Source: Phragmites australis
Taxonomy: Eukaryota; Streptophyta; Magnoliopsida; Poales; Poaceae
Reading direction: 5' to 3'
Length of the DNA stretch: 64,000 nt
Assembly: GCF_958298935.1 (NCBI RefSeq)
Contig: NC_084925.1
Span: 16,923,001 to 16,987,000 of the forward strand
Part shown: piece after piece, positions 46,191 through 57,012 of the stretch
Layout: every line of letters starts with the position of its first letter
Position numbering within the stretch: position 1 is the stretch's first letter
Translations under genes and position numbers: made by a program
The notes under the pieces: model-generated
What the model was told of the DNA's origin: nothing
What the model saw: only the letters and a program-made list of their open reading frames with translations
The model's database searches: none

Positions 46191-46344
46191 TGAAACTTTT
46201 GCACAAGGGGATGTTTTAAAAACTCCATCTGTAGAGATGTTCTAAAAACTATTTGATAAATCCTCCGGCATCTCGAACCGATGCCTCTATGCCAGAGGGG
46301 TATAAACCCTCCCCGCAGGGAGAGGTATGGCCTGTGCAACTCAA

Positions 46345-48000
46345 ACACTTCATTGCAGAGGCAGCAGCTTCGCCCGTAACACACCATCGCCAGGCTGCAG
46401 ATGAGATACCTCCGGAGCCAGCGAGTGGCTAAAAGTTCAAGGGGGTCGCGGACCTCCCTTCTGATGATCACCTCTTTAGTTCCAGCCACATCACCTGCTA
46501 TTTCCACAACTCGAGAAATGATACAAGGACCGATGACTCGAGCTTGTGCACGTGAACTGAACTACATGATTGTCCTAAGGAATGAAGGTCCAGAACATGG
46601 CAATAAAAAAAGGGGTGCTGCGCCACCAATCCTTTGGGCGGGGCCCATGTAATAAAGTCATGTTTTAGGCAGTTTGGGAAATGTTAGAAGGAGATTTCGC
46701 CCTGCCTGTGCTGCTGGCTGAAATCTCCTCCCCCTCCTCCTATTTAGTCCAGGTCGAGCCTCCCTTATGAGGTGGGTTTTCTTTTGTTTAAGTTTAGCCA
46801 TTGTGCAAACATTGATCTTCAGTTGTGTCCAGCGATATCACTTTGCCTACATCTTGTTCTTGCTTGTTCTTCGCTTGCTTGCAGGAATTGAACCTCGTGT
46901 TCAGGTTGATCTCGCTATTCCAGCAAGGTCAATAACCATTTGGAGTTGGTTCTGCTCTAAGGCGCCCATGACCTGTTCGTTCGTAGTCGGATCGCGAGAG
47001 TCACCACCACCCAATTGATATTTATCCTCTCATCGAAAGATCGGGCACTCCAGGCGTATCACCTTCCGACCTAGCATCGTCCTCACCCCTGAACGCCGTC
47101 ACCAGGCTCCGGACATAGTGCCTCCAGAGCTAGGCAGCCGCTAAGGGCTGAGGGGGTCACAGAGCGCCTCTCCTGTCCTAGCCTTCGGCTTCGCCTCCAA
47201 CACGCCGTCGCCAGGCTCTAGATGGATTGCCTCCGGAGCCAGGCAGCGGCTAAGGGCCAGGGGTTGCATAGCGCCTCGCTCGGTCTAGCCTTTGGTTTCA
47301 CCTCCGAACTCTGGAGGGGGTCGCAGAGCGCCCATCCCAGCCTAGCCTTTGGCTTCGCCTCCGACATGTCATCGCTAGGCTCTGAACGAAGTACCTCCGA
47401 AGCCAGGTAGCGGCTATAGGTCAAGGGGGTCACAAACCTCCCTTCTGGCCTAGCATCGACCTCGCCATTGAAGGCCGTCGCTAGGCTTCGGACAGAGTGC
47501 CTCCGGAGTCGAGCAGCGGCTAAGGGTCGAGGGGGTCGCAGAGCTCCTCTCCTGGCCTAGCCTTCAGCTAGCCTCCAACACACCGTCATCAGGCTCCAAA
47601 CGGATTGCCTCCAGAGCCGAGCAGCAACTAAGGACTGAGGGGGTCGCAGAGCGCCTCCCCCGGCCTAGCCTTTGACTTCGCCACTGAATGCCATCGCCAG
47701 GCTCCAGGCGGAGTGCCTCCGATGCTGGGCAGTGGCTAAGGGCCGAGGGGGTTGCAGAGCGCCCCTCCCGGCCTAGCCTTCGGCTTCACCTCCGACACAC
47801 TGGCGCTAGGTTCCAGACAAAGTACCTCTAGAGCAAGGCAGCGACTAAAGGTCAAGGGGCTCATGGACCTTCCCTCCAGCCTTACTTCGGCCACACCCTC
47901 GACACACCACCGCTAGGCTTCGAATAGGATACCTCCAGAGTCGGGTGGCGACTATAGACCAAAAAGATCAAGGACCACCTCTGGAGCTTGTCCCCAAAGT
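46345..48000 (+). repeat. 108-bp-period tandem array in T2, split by a solo LTR
   Basis: About nine units recur, each with AGCGGCTAAGGGCCGAGG, CTAGCCTTCGGCTTC and GCCGTCGCCAGGCTCC. The marker GGCAG falls at 47132, 47241, 47511, 47619, 47727 and 47836, spacing 106-109 apart, with a partial unit near 47290. The first unit lies left of the solo LTR (46345-46461). Confidence 0.85.
46462..47061 (+). repeat. Solo CRM-type LTR (600 bp) with perfect target duplication
   Basis: It begins TGATGATCACCTC and ends GGCGTATCA. CCTTC flanks both sides (46457-46461 and 47062-47066). It carries a shortened CR-type coding piece (GPMTRACARELNY) and the CTTGCAGGAATTGAACC block of the other CRM LTRs. It was left by recombination between the two LTRs of a full element that had inserted in the array. 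Confidence 0.87.
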
Positions 48001-49150
48001 TGCAGATGGACTACTTTGAATCGGAAATCTGGAACGAATTCTACCAACACCGGACAGGAGGAGTATGTTGTGCTGAAACTTAGCGATGGCCGGGAACGAC
48101 AAGGTCGCCATTACTTCACCTTGCCCTCCTTGGTTACCCTACATATCCACTGCTACCAGATTCCCGAGGCCACCTCTCCCCAGGAAGGAACGAAGTTAGT
48201 ATGCTCAGCCACAATGAAAAGGTCTACACCCTCCATATCGCACCGACAGCTACCTCGGTCGAATTCAGGCTAAGACCTATGCGAGGTCTCGGTACCTCAG
48301 TCACCAAAACCAACCATCGCCTACGAAAGGGCTGGAGAGGGATGGTACGATGGCACATAGACATGCGGTCACCTGTACAAAGGATCCCCTTACACTTCGG
48401 TCCATGAAGGAATACAATCATCTCCAAAGGTTCAAGTTATATTATTAACAACTTGTGCGTCCGGAGGGCATGTACAAAGAGGCAATAGTACAAAGGTTGC
48501 TACAGAGGAGATAGACCCCGAAAGAGCAAACCAGGGTGAGAAAGAGTACAAGGTGGCAAAAGACAATTATGGCCCGCGGCGAAGCCATAGTCGACCATGA
48601 GACAAGAATGTCCCATAACTTCACCAAGAACTCCCCCGAAGGGCACCTTCACCTCCTACGGGTCCCGGCAGGGGCTGTGCATAAAGCGGCATATGTGCCT
48701 CATCTATGGCCTGCCACTACGGACGCTGGTGCAATAGCTGGCCCCTGGGCTATCGAAAGATGGGGAAGAAGTCGAAGAAACCACCACCGTGGCCTCCATA
48801 CCCTCCTTCCTGGCCTCCTCCTTCGCCGCTCGGGCCGCAGACTTCTCCACCGACTTCTCCTCATCACTCTCCCTCTGCAGGAGATCATAGTCGATCTCCT
48901 CTTCATCATTGGAAATGTCGATGATCTCGACAGGCACAACCTCTTGGACTGGGGGGTTGAGCCGGAGTGGCAGGCGGATGTCCTCCCCACAGGGGTGGAA
49001 GCAGGATGGCCCAGAGCCATCACCGTCAACCGAGACAGCCCAGCCCTAGTCGAACCAGTCGAGATCATCGACATCTCTGAAGAAGATGAGGAGGAAGACG
49101 ATGCCATATTCAGGTCAAGGTTAAGTGCTCGCTCATGAGGCAGTGACAAA
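48001..49150 (+). other. T2 3' module (homologous to 55251-56330 in T3)
   Basis: It shares with T3 the start GGTTGTCCCCAAAG-like block, TTACCCTACATATC, ACCAGATTCCCGAG, a TTATATTATTAA segment and the acidic VEIIDIS-type coding blocks on both strands. Open frames of 200 (plus, 48536-49138) and 149 codons (minus) exist, but neither resembles a known family, and open frames on both strands argue for caution. It may be a non-coding 3' region or a decayed accessory ORF. Confidence 0.5.
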
Positions 49151-49727
49151 TTCAGCCGTGATGCGGTGCGCGATTCCTCAATTGTTTCAGCTAGTAATGA
49201 TATGAAAAATCCTTCTTTTGTACAGCTCGGTGCATTTTACTTTCCTGTGGAGCATGCCAAGGTGATGCAAGCTGAAAGCCTAGTTGCTGCTGATGTTATG
49301 CCGAGCAAGAACATTTTCCAAGGAAGTAATTTTAAACCCAAGAGCAAGGGGGACAACCAGGCAAGGAGGCCACTGAAGTTTCTTCAGATTGGAGCTATGC
49401 AATTGGAGCTGCTGATTTGAATTATTTTTCTAGCCGTTGATGAAAGGCAGCAGATCAGCTAGTTAGTTGTATTAGGAAGTCTAAGTACAATAATTAGCAA
49501 GGTAACCGTATTATATTAATATTTCCTTTTTAGTTGAGTCATAGTTAGCTTGTTGGAATCGGACCTGGTTGTTTTAGTTGTGCCGATAGAGTCAGATTTG
49601 GAGTCAGGTGCCTGCGTGCTATATATGTCTAGCTAGAGCCGGCACTTTGGGGGACATTAGTTTTTAGGTGTATGTTTTTCTTGTCAAGGGAGTTCCTCCA
49701 CAGAACATAGACGGTGATTCCATCTTC
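49151..49727. other. Unassigned sequence between T2 and T3
   Basis: A plus-strand ORF (49166-49420, 84 codons; FVQLGAFYFPVEHAKVMQAE) is followed by an AT-rich stretch with a GCTATATATG TATA-like box near 49619. The second half resembles a promoter-bearing LTR end, but I find no partner LTR. The ORF is not recognised. It is different in base composition from the GC-rich T elements on both sides. Confidence 0.35.
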
Positions 49728-50647
49728 AGTTGGGGGGAAAATAGACCAACCTGAGGATAATGGTTGAAGATTACCATCCAGGTCCCTCCGGAGCCTTGAT
49801 CTCCAAACCCTCAAATAAAGGCTCGATCTCTGAAATCATCAAATCCCTTCACGGTACCCCTTCGTACCCGCAAAGCCTTCGCTTGGCTCAGCTGGCTTGG
49901 TCTCCAAAGGCCTCCCAAAAACCCGACCTCCCAAAGCCTCGGTCCCCTGAAGCTTCGGCCTCCCGAAGCCCCGGCCTTCCGAAGTCCTGCTTCACAAATC
50001 TTTCACCTCCCGGTTCCATGCCTCCTAAGGCCCCCGCATCGGACTACTCGGGCTGCCTTCCAGAAGGTAGCAAGGTGGGTCAGCAGGCCTTGGGAAAAAT
50101 CTGTCGGAAGGAGAGCACCGATCGTGCTTTGCCTGTAAGGAAGTGATCGGCATTAAAAGCCTAGGCTAAAGGACACTGCTCTGACACCCTGGCGTGATGG
50201 AGGCTATCCTGACACCCCTGACAGTGCGACGCCGGGCTGCAATCGGCGACTGGCTCACCCCCTTCTGGGGGCAGGCACCACGATAATTACCACGATGGAT
50301 ATTTATCTCCCCAATAGGGTAGAAGGTAGTTATCAGGGATAAGGCCCAGTATTTTTGTCAGATCGCGGATATTTTCATATTATGATTACTTGTACACAAA
50401 GCTATGCACGGTCCTATAAATAGGAGGCCATGGTCCTCTGGGCAGAGAATAGGCAGGACAACAAAAAAGGCAAAGGTGAAAACACACCAAGTCACGCTGT
50501 GATACTCCTCCCAGAGTGATCTATCTTTCTACCATCAATACATTCGTAGTGTTCATTCCTTTTAAACTTCGTCTCCAAGCTTGAGTCTCCTCCTTAGAAG
50601 AAACTCTCGCCATACTTGCTAGGGCAAGATGAACTCTTTCTCCAACA
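49728..50647 (+). repeat. T3 5' LTR (about 920 bp)
   Basis: It starts at a degenerate AGTTGGGGGGAAAATAGACC and ends TTTCTCCAACA. The U3 has many CCGAAGC and CCTCCC repeats (49860-50040). A CCTATAAATAG TATA box lies at 50413-50423. It matches 57013-57785 to the point where that copy ends. Confidence 0.78.
50413..50423 (+). promoter_or_regulatory. TATA box of the T3 LTR
   Basis: CCTATAAATAG recurs at about 57703-57713 in the 3' LTR. It lies about 225 bases before the LTR end. Confidence 0.62.
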
Positions 50648-50675
50648 GCGTGCCGTCCGTGGGGACTCGAACACA
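50648..50675 (+). other. T3 primer-region sequence (tentative PBS)
   Basis: GCGTGCCGTCCGTGGGGACT follows the LTR end immediately and is conserved after the T1 and T2 LTRs. It resembles the GGCGCCGTCTGTGGG-type primer region of Tat elements, but does not start with TGG, so the priming tRNA is not assigned. Confidence 0.5.
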
Positions 50676-50689
50676 GAAGTGCTAAGAGA

Positions 50690-51430
50690 GGTATGAATCC
50701 ATTAGGAAAACCACCAAAGCGTTAGCTAAATCCGTCATACCCACCGTTGCAAGCAAGCAACCATATGCATGGCAGCCTCAGCCATACGCATCATAGCATG
50801 CTCTAGCCCCGCTGCCGTGTGGGATGGTGTTCCTCCTACCTTGGCCAACTCCAGACAGCGCGGAGGCCTTCCAGCCTTTGCACGACGAAGACCTTACCGC
50901 CTCAGGAGAGGATGCGGCCGAAGCCACGGCCAAGCATGCCGCCTTCCAATGGTTTTGGGCGGTCCAACCCTGGAGTGCTCCCACTTGGACTTGGTCCCCA
51001 GGTATCCCCTTCGACCACACCTAGGATACCCCGAGAGAGCCAACATCTTTGAAAAGTCTGTCGACCCAACGCCCTCCTTGGGCCCCTCAAGCGAAAGAGG
51101 GTTCCAAGGAGACGGGGGGCTCCGAGGTGCGCGGGCCCCGTAGCACCTTGCAACGCCAACTGTGCACAGGGAACCCCAATCCCACCTCATCCAGGGAGGC
51201 ATAGTCAGAATCACTTCAGCCCCAAAAGCCAGTGCACCGAGCAGCCTCGAAGCTCTCCCAAAGGGGAAGAAGACCCCAGGGAAACCACAGGCTCCGGGAC
51301 ACACCACCTTTGGTAGTGACCCCAACGACAACTCCAAGCTCCAGCGCTCCCGGAGGCACATGGGTGCGTCCTGCACGGACCTGGGCGCGGCCGCAACACC
51401 AATGACTGCCGCACCCTCATGACCTTCTGA
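50690..51430 (+). pseudogene. gag: T3 gag-like region, finger damaged
   Basis: The blocks PAAVWDGVPP and EDAAEATAKHAAFQWFWAVQP align with T1 and T2 in two frames, so at least one frameshift lies near 50845. The finger at 51365-51409 reads CVLHGPGRGRNTNDC, with Arg where T1 has the second His, and a stop follows soon after. The protein would be the RNA-binding or capsid component; this copy looks inactive. Confidence 0.55.
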
Positions 51431-51569
51431 GAGGAATACTTTGGAAGACAAGCAGAATACCTGGCTGCAGAAGGAGCGGGCAAAGGACGGCGCAGGGTCC
51501 GGAGGCTCGGGGTCAACTCCGGGGCAAATCCCCGGCCCCTCAACCGTGTACCGTCGCTTCCGACCCTAT

Positions 51570-52030
51570 GAGTCGTGAACGCGCCGTCGCCAGGCTCTGG
51601 ATGGAGCACCTCCGTAGCCGGGCAGCGGCTATGGGCCGAGGCGGTCGAGGATAGCCTCTCCCAACTAACCTTCAACTACGCCTCCAACATGCCGTCGCCA
51701 GGATCCGGACGGATTACCTCCGGGGCCAGGCAATGGCTAAGGGCTGATGGGGTCAAGCACCGCCCCTTCCAACCTAGCCATAGGCTTCGAGGCCACCAAG
51801 TAGTTTACGTAGTGATCCGTCTTTCATACGGCCAGGTTAGAGTCTGTTGGAGGCCTCCAACCTTACTGCTAGAAGTCTTTTTTCAATAGATAGCCATTAG
51901 GTAGAAGCAGTAGAACTTAAGTTATATTCTCATTTAGTATGAACAGTTATATAACCTAGTTATATTTTATGCTACAACTAGCTTCTTATTGCCAATAGTA
52001 GACTGCAAAACTTAACTAGTATAACCATGC
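51570..52030 (+). repeat. Two 108-bp-type units and an AT-rich spacer in T3
   Basis: Two diverged units with the GCCGTCGCCAGG marker lie at about 51570-51790. A TA-rich spacer with no ORF runs from 51890 to 52030. Confidence 0.65.
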
Positions 52031-52039
52031 AAAATCCCT

Positions 52040-53195
52040 ACACTCCCGCAGACGCATCGTGCCTAAGTCGCCTGGAGGGCGGGTCTGCTTAGGTTTCCTG
52101 GAAGGCATTGTGCGGTCTCGAAAGTGTATTTGCCACGTATCAAGGGATATCCTTGATAGACCGTGTTGCGGCGCCACCCGTAGGACATCTTTGGGTGGCG
52201 TGACAAGCCCACGTGCCGTGAGCGTAGCATGCCTAGGTCACCTGGAAGGCAAGACTGCCTAGATTTTCTGGAAGGTATTGCGTAGTCTCGGTAGATAGTG
52301 AGGCCCACATTCCGCAAGCGCCGCTTATGCCTATGTCACCTGCAAGGTAGATTATGCCCAGGGTGCAATGGAAGGCATTTGCATAGCCTCGGGTGTCGAA
52401 GCCATGCCCCGTGGGATGTCCTCGGTGGTGGAGTTGCGGTGCTTCGAGGAATGTTGTTGCAAGGAATCCACATTACACGTCATGCCTACACACTGCAGGC
52501 GTAGCATGCCTAGATCACCTAGAAGGCAAGACTGCCTAGGTTTTCTGGAAGGTATTGTGTAGCCTCAATAGTGTGTAGATACCGGTTATCAAGAGACTTC
52601 CTTGGTAATGTAGTTGCGGCGCCCCCAGGGGATTTCTCCTGAAGCGTGACAAGCCCACGCATCAGTAAGCATTGCTTTCCTAAACCCAAGGTCACCTGAA
52701 AAGGTTTCCCGGAGGGTAGGCTTTGCCCTTGCAGGAAGTGGAGCCCTCACACCGCGGGCGTAGCATGCCTAGGTCACCTGGAAGAAAGATGTCTAGGTTT
52801 ACTGGAAGGTATTGTGTAGCATCGATAGTGTGTGGTCGCCGCATATCAGGGGACTGCCCTGATGTGAGGCTCAGAGGAATGTTGTCGTAACGAATCGTCT
52901 CTGCATGACTTGCTTATATACCACGGGCTCCGCTTGTGCCTAGCTCACCTGCAAAGCAGATAATGCCCAGGGTGCCTTGGAAGGCATTGCATAGCTTCGG
53001 TCATATAAATGCCATGTGCCAGGGCACATGCTTGGTGGGCAGTGTTGCTGTGCACCCCGAGCATTTCCTCGGGAGCACGACAATCCTACACACCATGGGC
53101 GTAGCATGCCTAGGTCACCTGGAAGGCAAAATTTCCTAGGTTTCCTGGAAAGTATTACGTAGCTCCGATAGTGTGTAGGACCTTCGGCATTAATA
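52040..53195 (+). repeat. Long, irregular tandem array in T3
   Basis: The marker TGCCTAGGTCACCTGGAAGG recurs in diverged form near 52060, 52230, 52328, 52507, 52676, 52766, 52936 and 53108. Spacings alternate between roughly 90-100 and 170-180 bases, so the higher-order unit is about 270 bases. Each marker is followed by a TTTCCTGGAAGG-type block and then TGTAGCCTCGATAGTGTG. No coding capacity is supported. Confidence 0.75.
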
Positions 53196-53199
53196 CATG

Positions 53200-53840
53200 C
53201 CAAGGAGTCTTACACAAACCTCCGGTAAAAACAGAGAGTCTTACACAAACCTCTGGAAAAACAGAGAGTTTTGCAAAAAACTTCGACAAAAACGGAGAGT
53301 CTTACAAAAACCTCCGATAAAAACAGAGAGTCTTACAAAAACTCCGGCAAAGACAGAGAGTCTTACAAAAACCTTCAACAAAAATAGAGAGTCTTACACA
53401 AACCTCCACAAAAACAGAGAGTCTTACAAAAACCTCCAACAAAAACGGAGAGTCTTACAAAAACCTCCAACAAAAACGGGGAGTCTTGCAAAAACCTTCG
53501 GCAAAAACGGAGAGTCTTACACAAACCTCCGACAAAACGGAGAGTCCTACAAAAAACTCCGACAAAAATGGAGAGTCTTACAAAAACCTTTAACAAAAAT
53601 GGAGAACTTTACAAAACCTCTGGCAAAAATGGAGAACTTTATAAAACCTTTGATAAAACGGCGAGCTTTACCAAATCTCCGGTAAAAGCAGAGAGCTTTA
53701 CCAAACCTCCTGTAAAAACTGAGAGCTTTACCAAACCTCCGACAAAAAATGGCGAGTTTTACCAAATCTCCGCACAACGGAGAGCCTTACAAAACCTTTG
53801 GCAAAACGGAGAGCCTTCCAAAAACCCCCGCGATGGGGAT
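53200..53840 (+). repeat. Short-period tandem array in T3 (about 31 bp, about 20 units)
   Basis: Units read GAGAGTCTTACAAAAACCTCCG followed by an AAAAAC spacer. Towards the right they shift to GAGAGCTTTACCAAACCTCC. An open plus-strand frame of 162 codons is a by-product of the repeat. Confidence 0.85.
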
Positions 53841-54179
53841 GTTTTCTGAAAACTCCGCCGGGAGAAAAGGTTTTGAAAGGACCTAACGGGAAGAGTACCC
53901 CGGCATCTTGAAGGCGAATGCTGCCGTGCCGAAGGGATAGAAACCCGCTTGCCTCCAAAGAGCACAGCACACAGATCAAAGGGGTATACCTACCCTGCAG
54001 GGAAGGGTATGACCCGCGTGACTCAAACATGTATGGTAAAAGGTAAAATTATTACCCTAATATATATACTTTAAAGACACATTTCATATACCATTTTATG
54101 AGTGTTATACTAACATTTAATAAAAGCCCACGCTTCGTGGCACGGGAAACATAGTGGAACCCTCGATTGTCCATTGCAG

Positions 54180-55250
54180 AGACCGCAATTCACGGCAGCG
54201 GCTAAGGGCCAAGGGCTCACGGACCACCTCTCCTGCCTAGCCTTCGGCTTCGCCTCTGACACACCATTGCCAATCTCCGGACGGAGTACCTCCGGAGCCG
54301 GGCAGCGGCTAAGGGCCGAGGGGGTCGTGGACCACCTCTCTCGCCTAGACTTCGGCTTCGAATCCGACACACCATTGCCAGCCTCCAGACGGAGTAACTC
54401 CGGAGCCGGGCAGCAGCTAAGGGCCGAGGGGGTCGCGGACCACCTCTCCCGCTTAGCCTTCGGCTTTTCCTCCAACACGCCGTTGCCAGGCTCCGGATGG
54501 AGTACCTCCGGAGCCGGGCAGTTGTTAAGGGCCGAGGGGGTCGCCGACCACCTCTCTCGCCTAGCCTTCGACTTCGCCTCCGACACGCTGTTGCCACGCT
54601 TCGGACAGAGTACCACTGGAGCCGGGCAGCGGCTAAAGGCCGAGGGGGTCGTGGACCACCTCTCTTGCCTAGCCTTCGGTTTCGAATCTGACATGGTATT
54701 GCCAAGCTCCGGGCGAAGTAATTTCTGAGCCAGGCAGCAGCTAAGGGCCGAGGTGGTTGGGGACTACCTCTCCCACCTAGCCTTCGGCTTCACCTCCGAC
54801 ACGCCGTTGCCTGGCTCCAAACAGAGTACCTCTAGAGCCAGACAGTAGCTAAGGACCGAGGGGGTCGCCGACCACCTCTCCCACCTAGCCTTCGGCTTAG
54901 CCTCCGACACGCTGTTGCCAGGCTCTGGATGGAGTACCTTCGAAGTTAGGCAGTTGCTATGAGGGGGTCGCGGACCACCTCTCTCGCCTAGCCTTCGGCT
55001 TTGCCTCCGACACGCCGTTGCTAGGCTCCGGACGGAGTACCTCTGAAGCCGGGCAGCGGCTAAGGGCCGAGGGGTCACGGACCACCTCTCTTTCCTAGCC
55101 TTCGGCTTCACCTCCGACGCACCGTCGCTAGGCTCCTGACGGAGTACCTCCGGAGCTGGGCAGCGGCTAAGGGCCGAGGGGTCGCAGACCACCTCTCCCG
55201 CCTAGCCTTTGGCTTCACCTCTGACGCGGCAGTCGCTAAGAAACTCGAAG
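54180..55250 (+). repeat. 108-bp-period tandem array in T3 (about ten units)
   Basis: The GGCAG marker lies at 54300, 54408, 54516, 54624, 54732, 54840 and 54948, exactly 108 apart, then at 55051 and 55158. Because 108 is a multiple of three, frames stay open on both strands as 36-residue repeats (plus: LRAEGVADHLSRLAFGF). The same unit makes up the T2 array. Confidence 0.9.
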
Positions 55251-57000
55251 GGTCAAGAACCACCTCCGGAGGTTGTCTCCAAAGGTTCCAGATGGACTTC
55301 GATGAGTCGGAAATCTAGAACAAATTGGGAAGGAGGCCCTACCAGGGCCAAGCCCGAGGAGTATGCAATAACCGGGGACGACGAGGTCGCCACTGCTCCA
55401 CCCGGTTCTCCTTAGTTACCCTACGTATCTATCACCACCAGATTCCCGAGACCACCAACGAAATCAACGATGATCTATGCGAAGGTTCGGTGCCCCGGTC
55501 GTCAGAAAAACTAGACATTGCCTTCGAATGGGACGAAGAAGCACAGTTTCGAGGCACGAAGGCACACGCACACGCGGTCGTCCGTTTGAAAGATCACCTC
55601 GCACTCCGATATGGAAGGAGACACGACCATTCCCGAAGGTCCATGTTATATTATTAAACAACTAGTACATCCAGGGGACACCTACTGAAGCAACAGTACA
55701 GAAATTGGCACGAAGAAGATAGATCCGTACGGAGCAAAATAGGGCAAGAAAGAGTACGAGGTGACTAAGTTCAGCCATGAGACATGGATATATCACGGCA
55801 TCACCAAGTACGCCATCCCGGTGACCACCTTCACATCCTTCGGGTCCCGGAAGGGGCCACGCTTGGGATGACGTATGCGCCTCATCTATGGCTTGCCGCT
55901 GCGGAAGCCGATAGTAGCCGGCTCCTGAGCTGTCGGATGACGTTGAGGAGTCTGAGGAGGTCGCCGGTGGGGCCTGATCCCTCGCCTTCCCGACCTCCTC
56001 CTACTTCACCGCTGGCCCCATAGACGCCTGCTCGTCTCCCCCCGCAGGAGATCCCAATTGATCTCCTCATCGTCATCGAAGATATCGATGATCTCGACAG
56101 GCATCGCCTCCCCAGGCAAAGGTCGGGCCGGAGCGGTGGGCAACCACCTCCACTGCGGAGATGGAAGCGACGTGGCCACCAGCTCCTCTACTAACGACCG
56201 AAACGGTCCAGCTCCCGAAGAAGCCATCGAGATCATCGACATCTCCGAAAAGGATAAGGAAGAAGACGATGCCATACTCAAGTCAAGGTTAACTGCTCGC
56301 TCGTGGGGCTGTGGAGAGTCCAGCCGGATAACCCCAACTTTATACCCGGGCCACACAGCCACGTAGGTCCGGAAGATGAAGCAGAACTGACATCGCCATG
56401 TCCCCCCATTGAATACTTGGGGGGGTCATGGCCATATCCGGATTTCCTCCAACACATGGCAGCGCTCCATGACAAACGCCTCATTTTCTGGCACGGACGT
56501 CCCATCACATTAATAACCCAAACCTCTTTCGGCGCGTGACAGGGGCATGGGCATAAGACCCTAAACGACCCCCCCTCGCATTGTCTAGTCAGAACGCAGC
56601 AATGGCACGTCTTGTCCCGCTAGGCAAACGCATGGGATTCTCCAATCCTATACGTAACCTCTACTCTAGCAACCTCAAGGGGCAAGAAAAGCCATACCGA
56701 AGGAAACCAGATAACCCATATCGGTCCCAACACGAACCCCGGAAGTACACCACTTCCACCAACGTACCTCTAACCCGGGGTCCCTACGCCATGCATGATA
56801 GCTCCAACAAGCTCTGGGGCAAATTGCCACCACCAGTACGCCATCAGCCTTTGGCTCGCCATCGACATCCAAGGTTTCAAAAACGAAAAAACTTCTTAAT
56901 GGACAAAGAATTGCCATCAGGCATCCTTGATGCTATGCCAGGCTGGGGTTGATTTTTTGCTCTGCATCCTCTCCACCCTCCGAAACATCAGGGCCCGAGA
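55251..57000 (+). other. T3 3' module
   Basis: The left kilobase matches 48001-49150 in T2. The right part (56330-57000) is not present in T2. A plus-strand ORF of 123 codons (56581-56952, MARLVPLGKRMGFSNPIRN) is unrecognised. Short inverted coding blocks that both read VEIID lie at 56060-56105 and 56222-56262. Confidence 0.45.
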
Positions 57001-57012
57001 ATTAGGGGGTAC
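57001..57012 (+). other. Polypurine-like tract of T3
   Basis: ATTAGGGGGTAC immediately precedes the TGTTGTGGGGGAAATAG start of the 3' LTR. It is shorter than the CRM tracts. Confidence 0.6.

Larger units (their letters stand above)
44278..49150 (+). mobile_element. Element T2: Tat-like, no pol, tandem arrays; 3' LTR lost
   Basis: 5' LTR (44278-44994), gag-like region, a short-period array (45610-46190), a 108-bp-period array (46345-48000, split by a solo CRM LTR) and a 3' module (48001-49150) follow the same order as parts of T3. No reverse transcriptase, integrase or protease is found. Similarity to T3 ends near 49150, before the polypurine tract and 3' LTR. Confidence 0.65.

Noticed and set aside
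45602..46507. 301-codon minus-strand ORF
   Set aside because: It lies entirely over the short-period tandem array and the start of the next array. Its residues simply repeat (RGFWKTSPFCGG-type), and both strands are open, so it is a by-product of the repeat.
48536..49138. 200-codon plus-strand ORF as a possible host gene
   Set aside because: The matching stretch in T3 does not keep the frame, overlapping minus-strand ORFs are equally long, and no recognisable domain is present. It was kept only as part of the T 3' module.
53197..53850. Regular short repeats that look CRISPR-like
   Set aside because: Units are directly adjacent and diverge gradually, with no unique spacers. The setting is a plant retroelement, so this is an ordinary tandem array.
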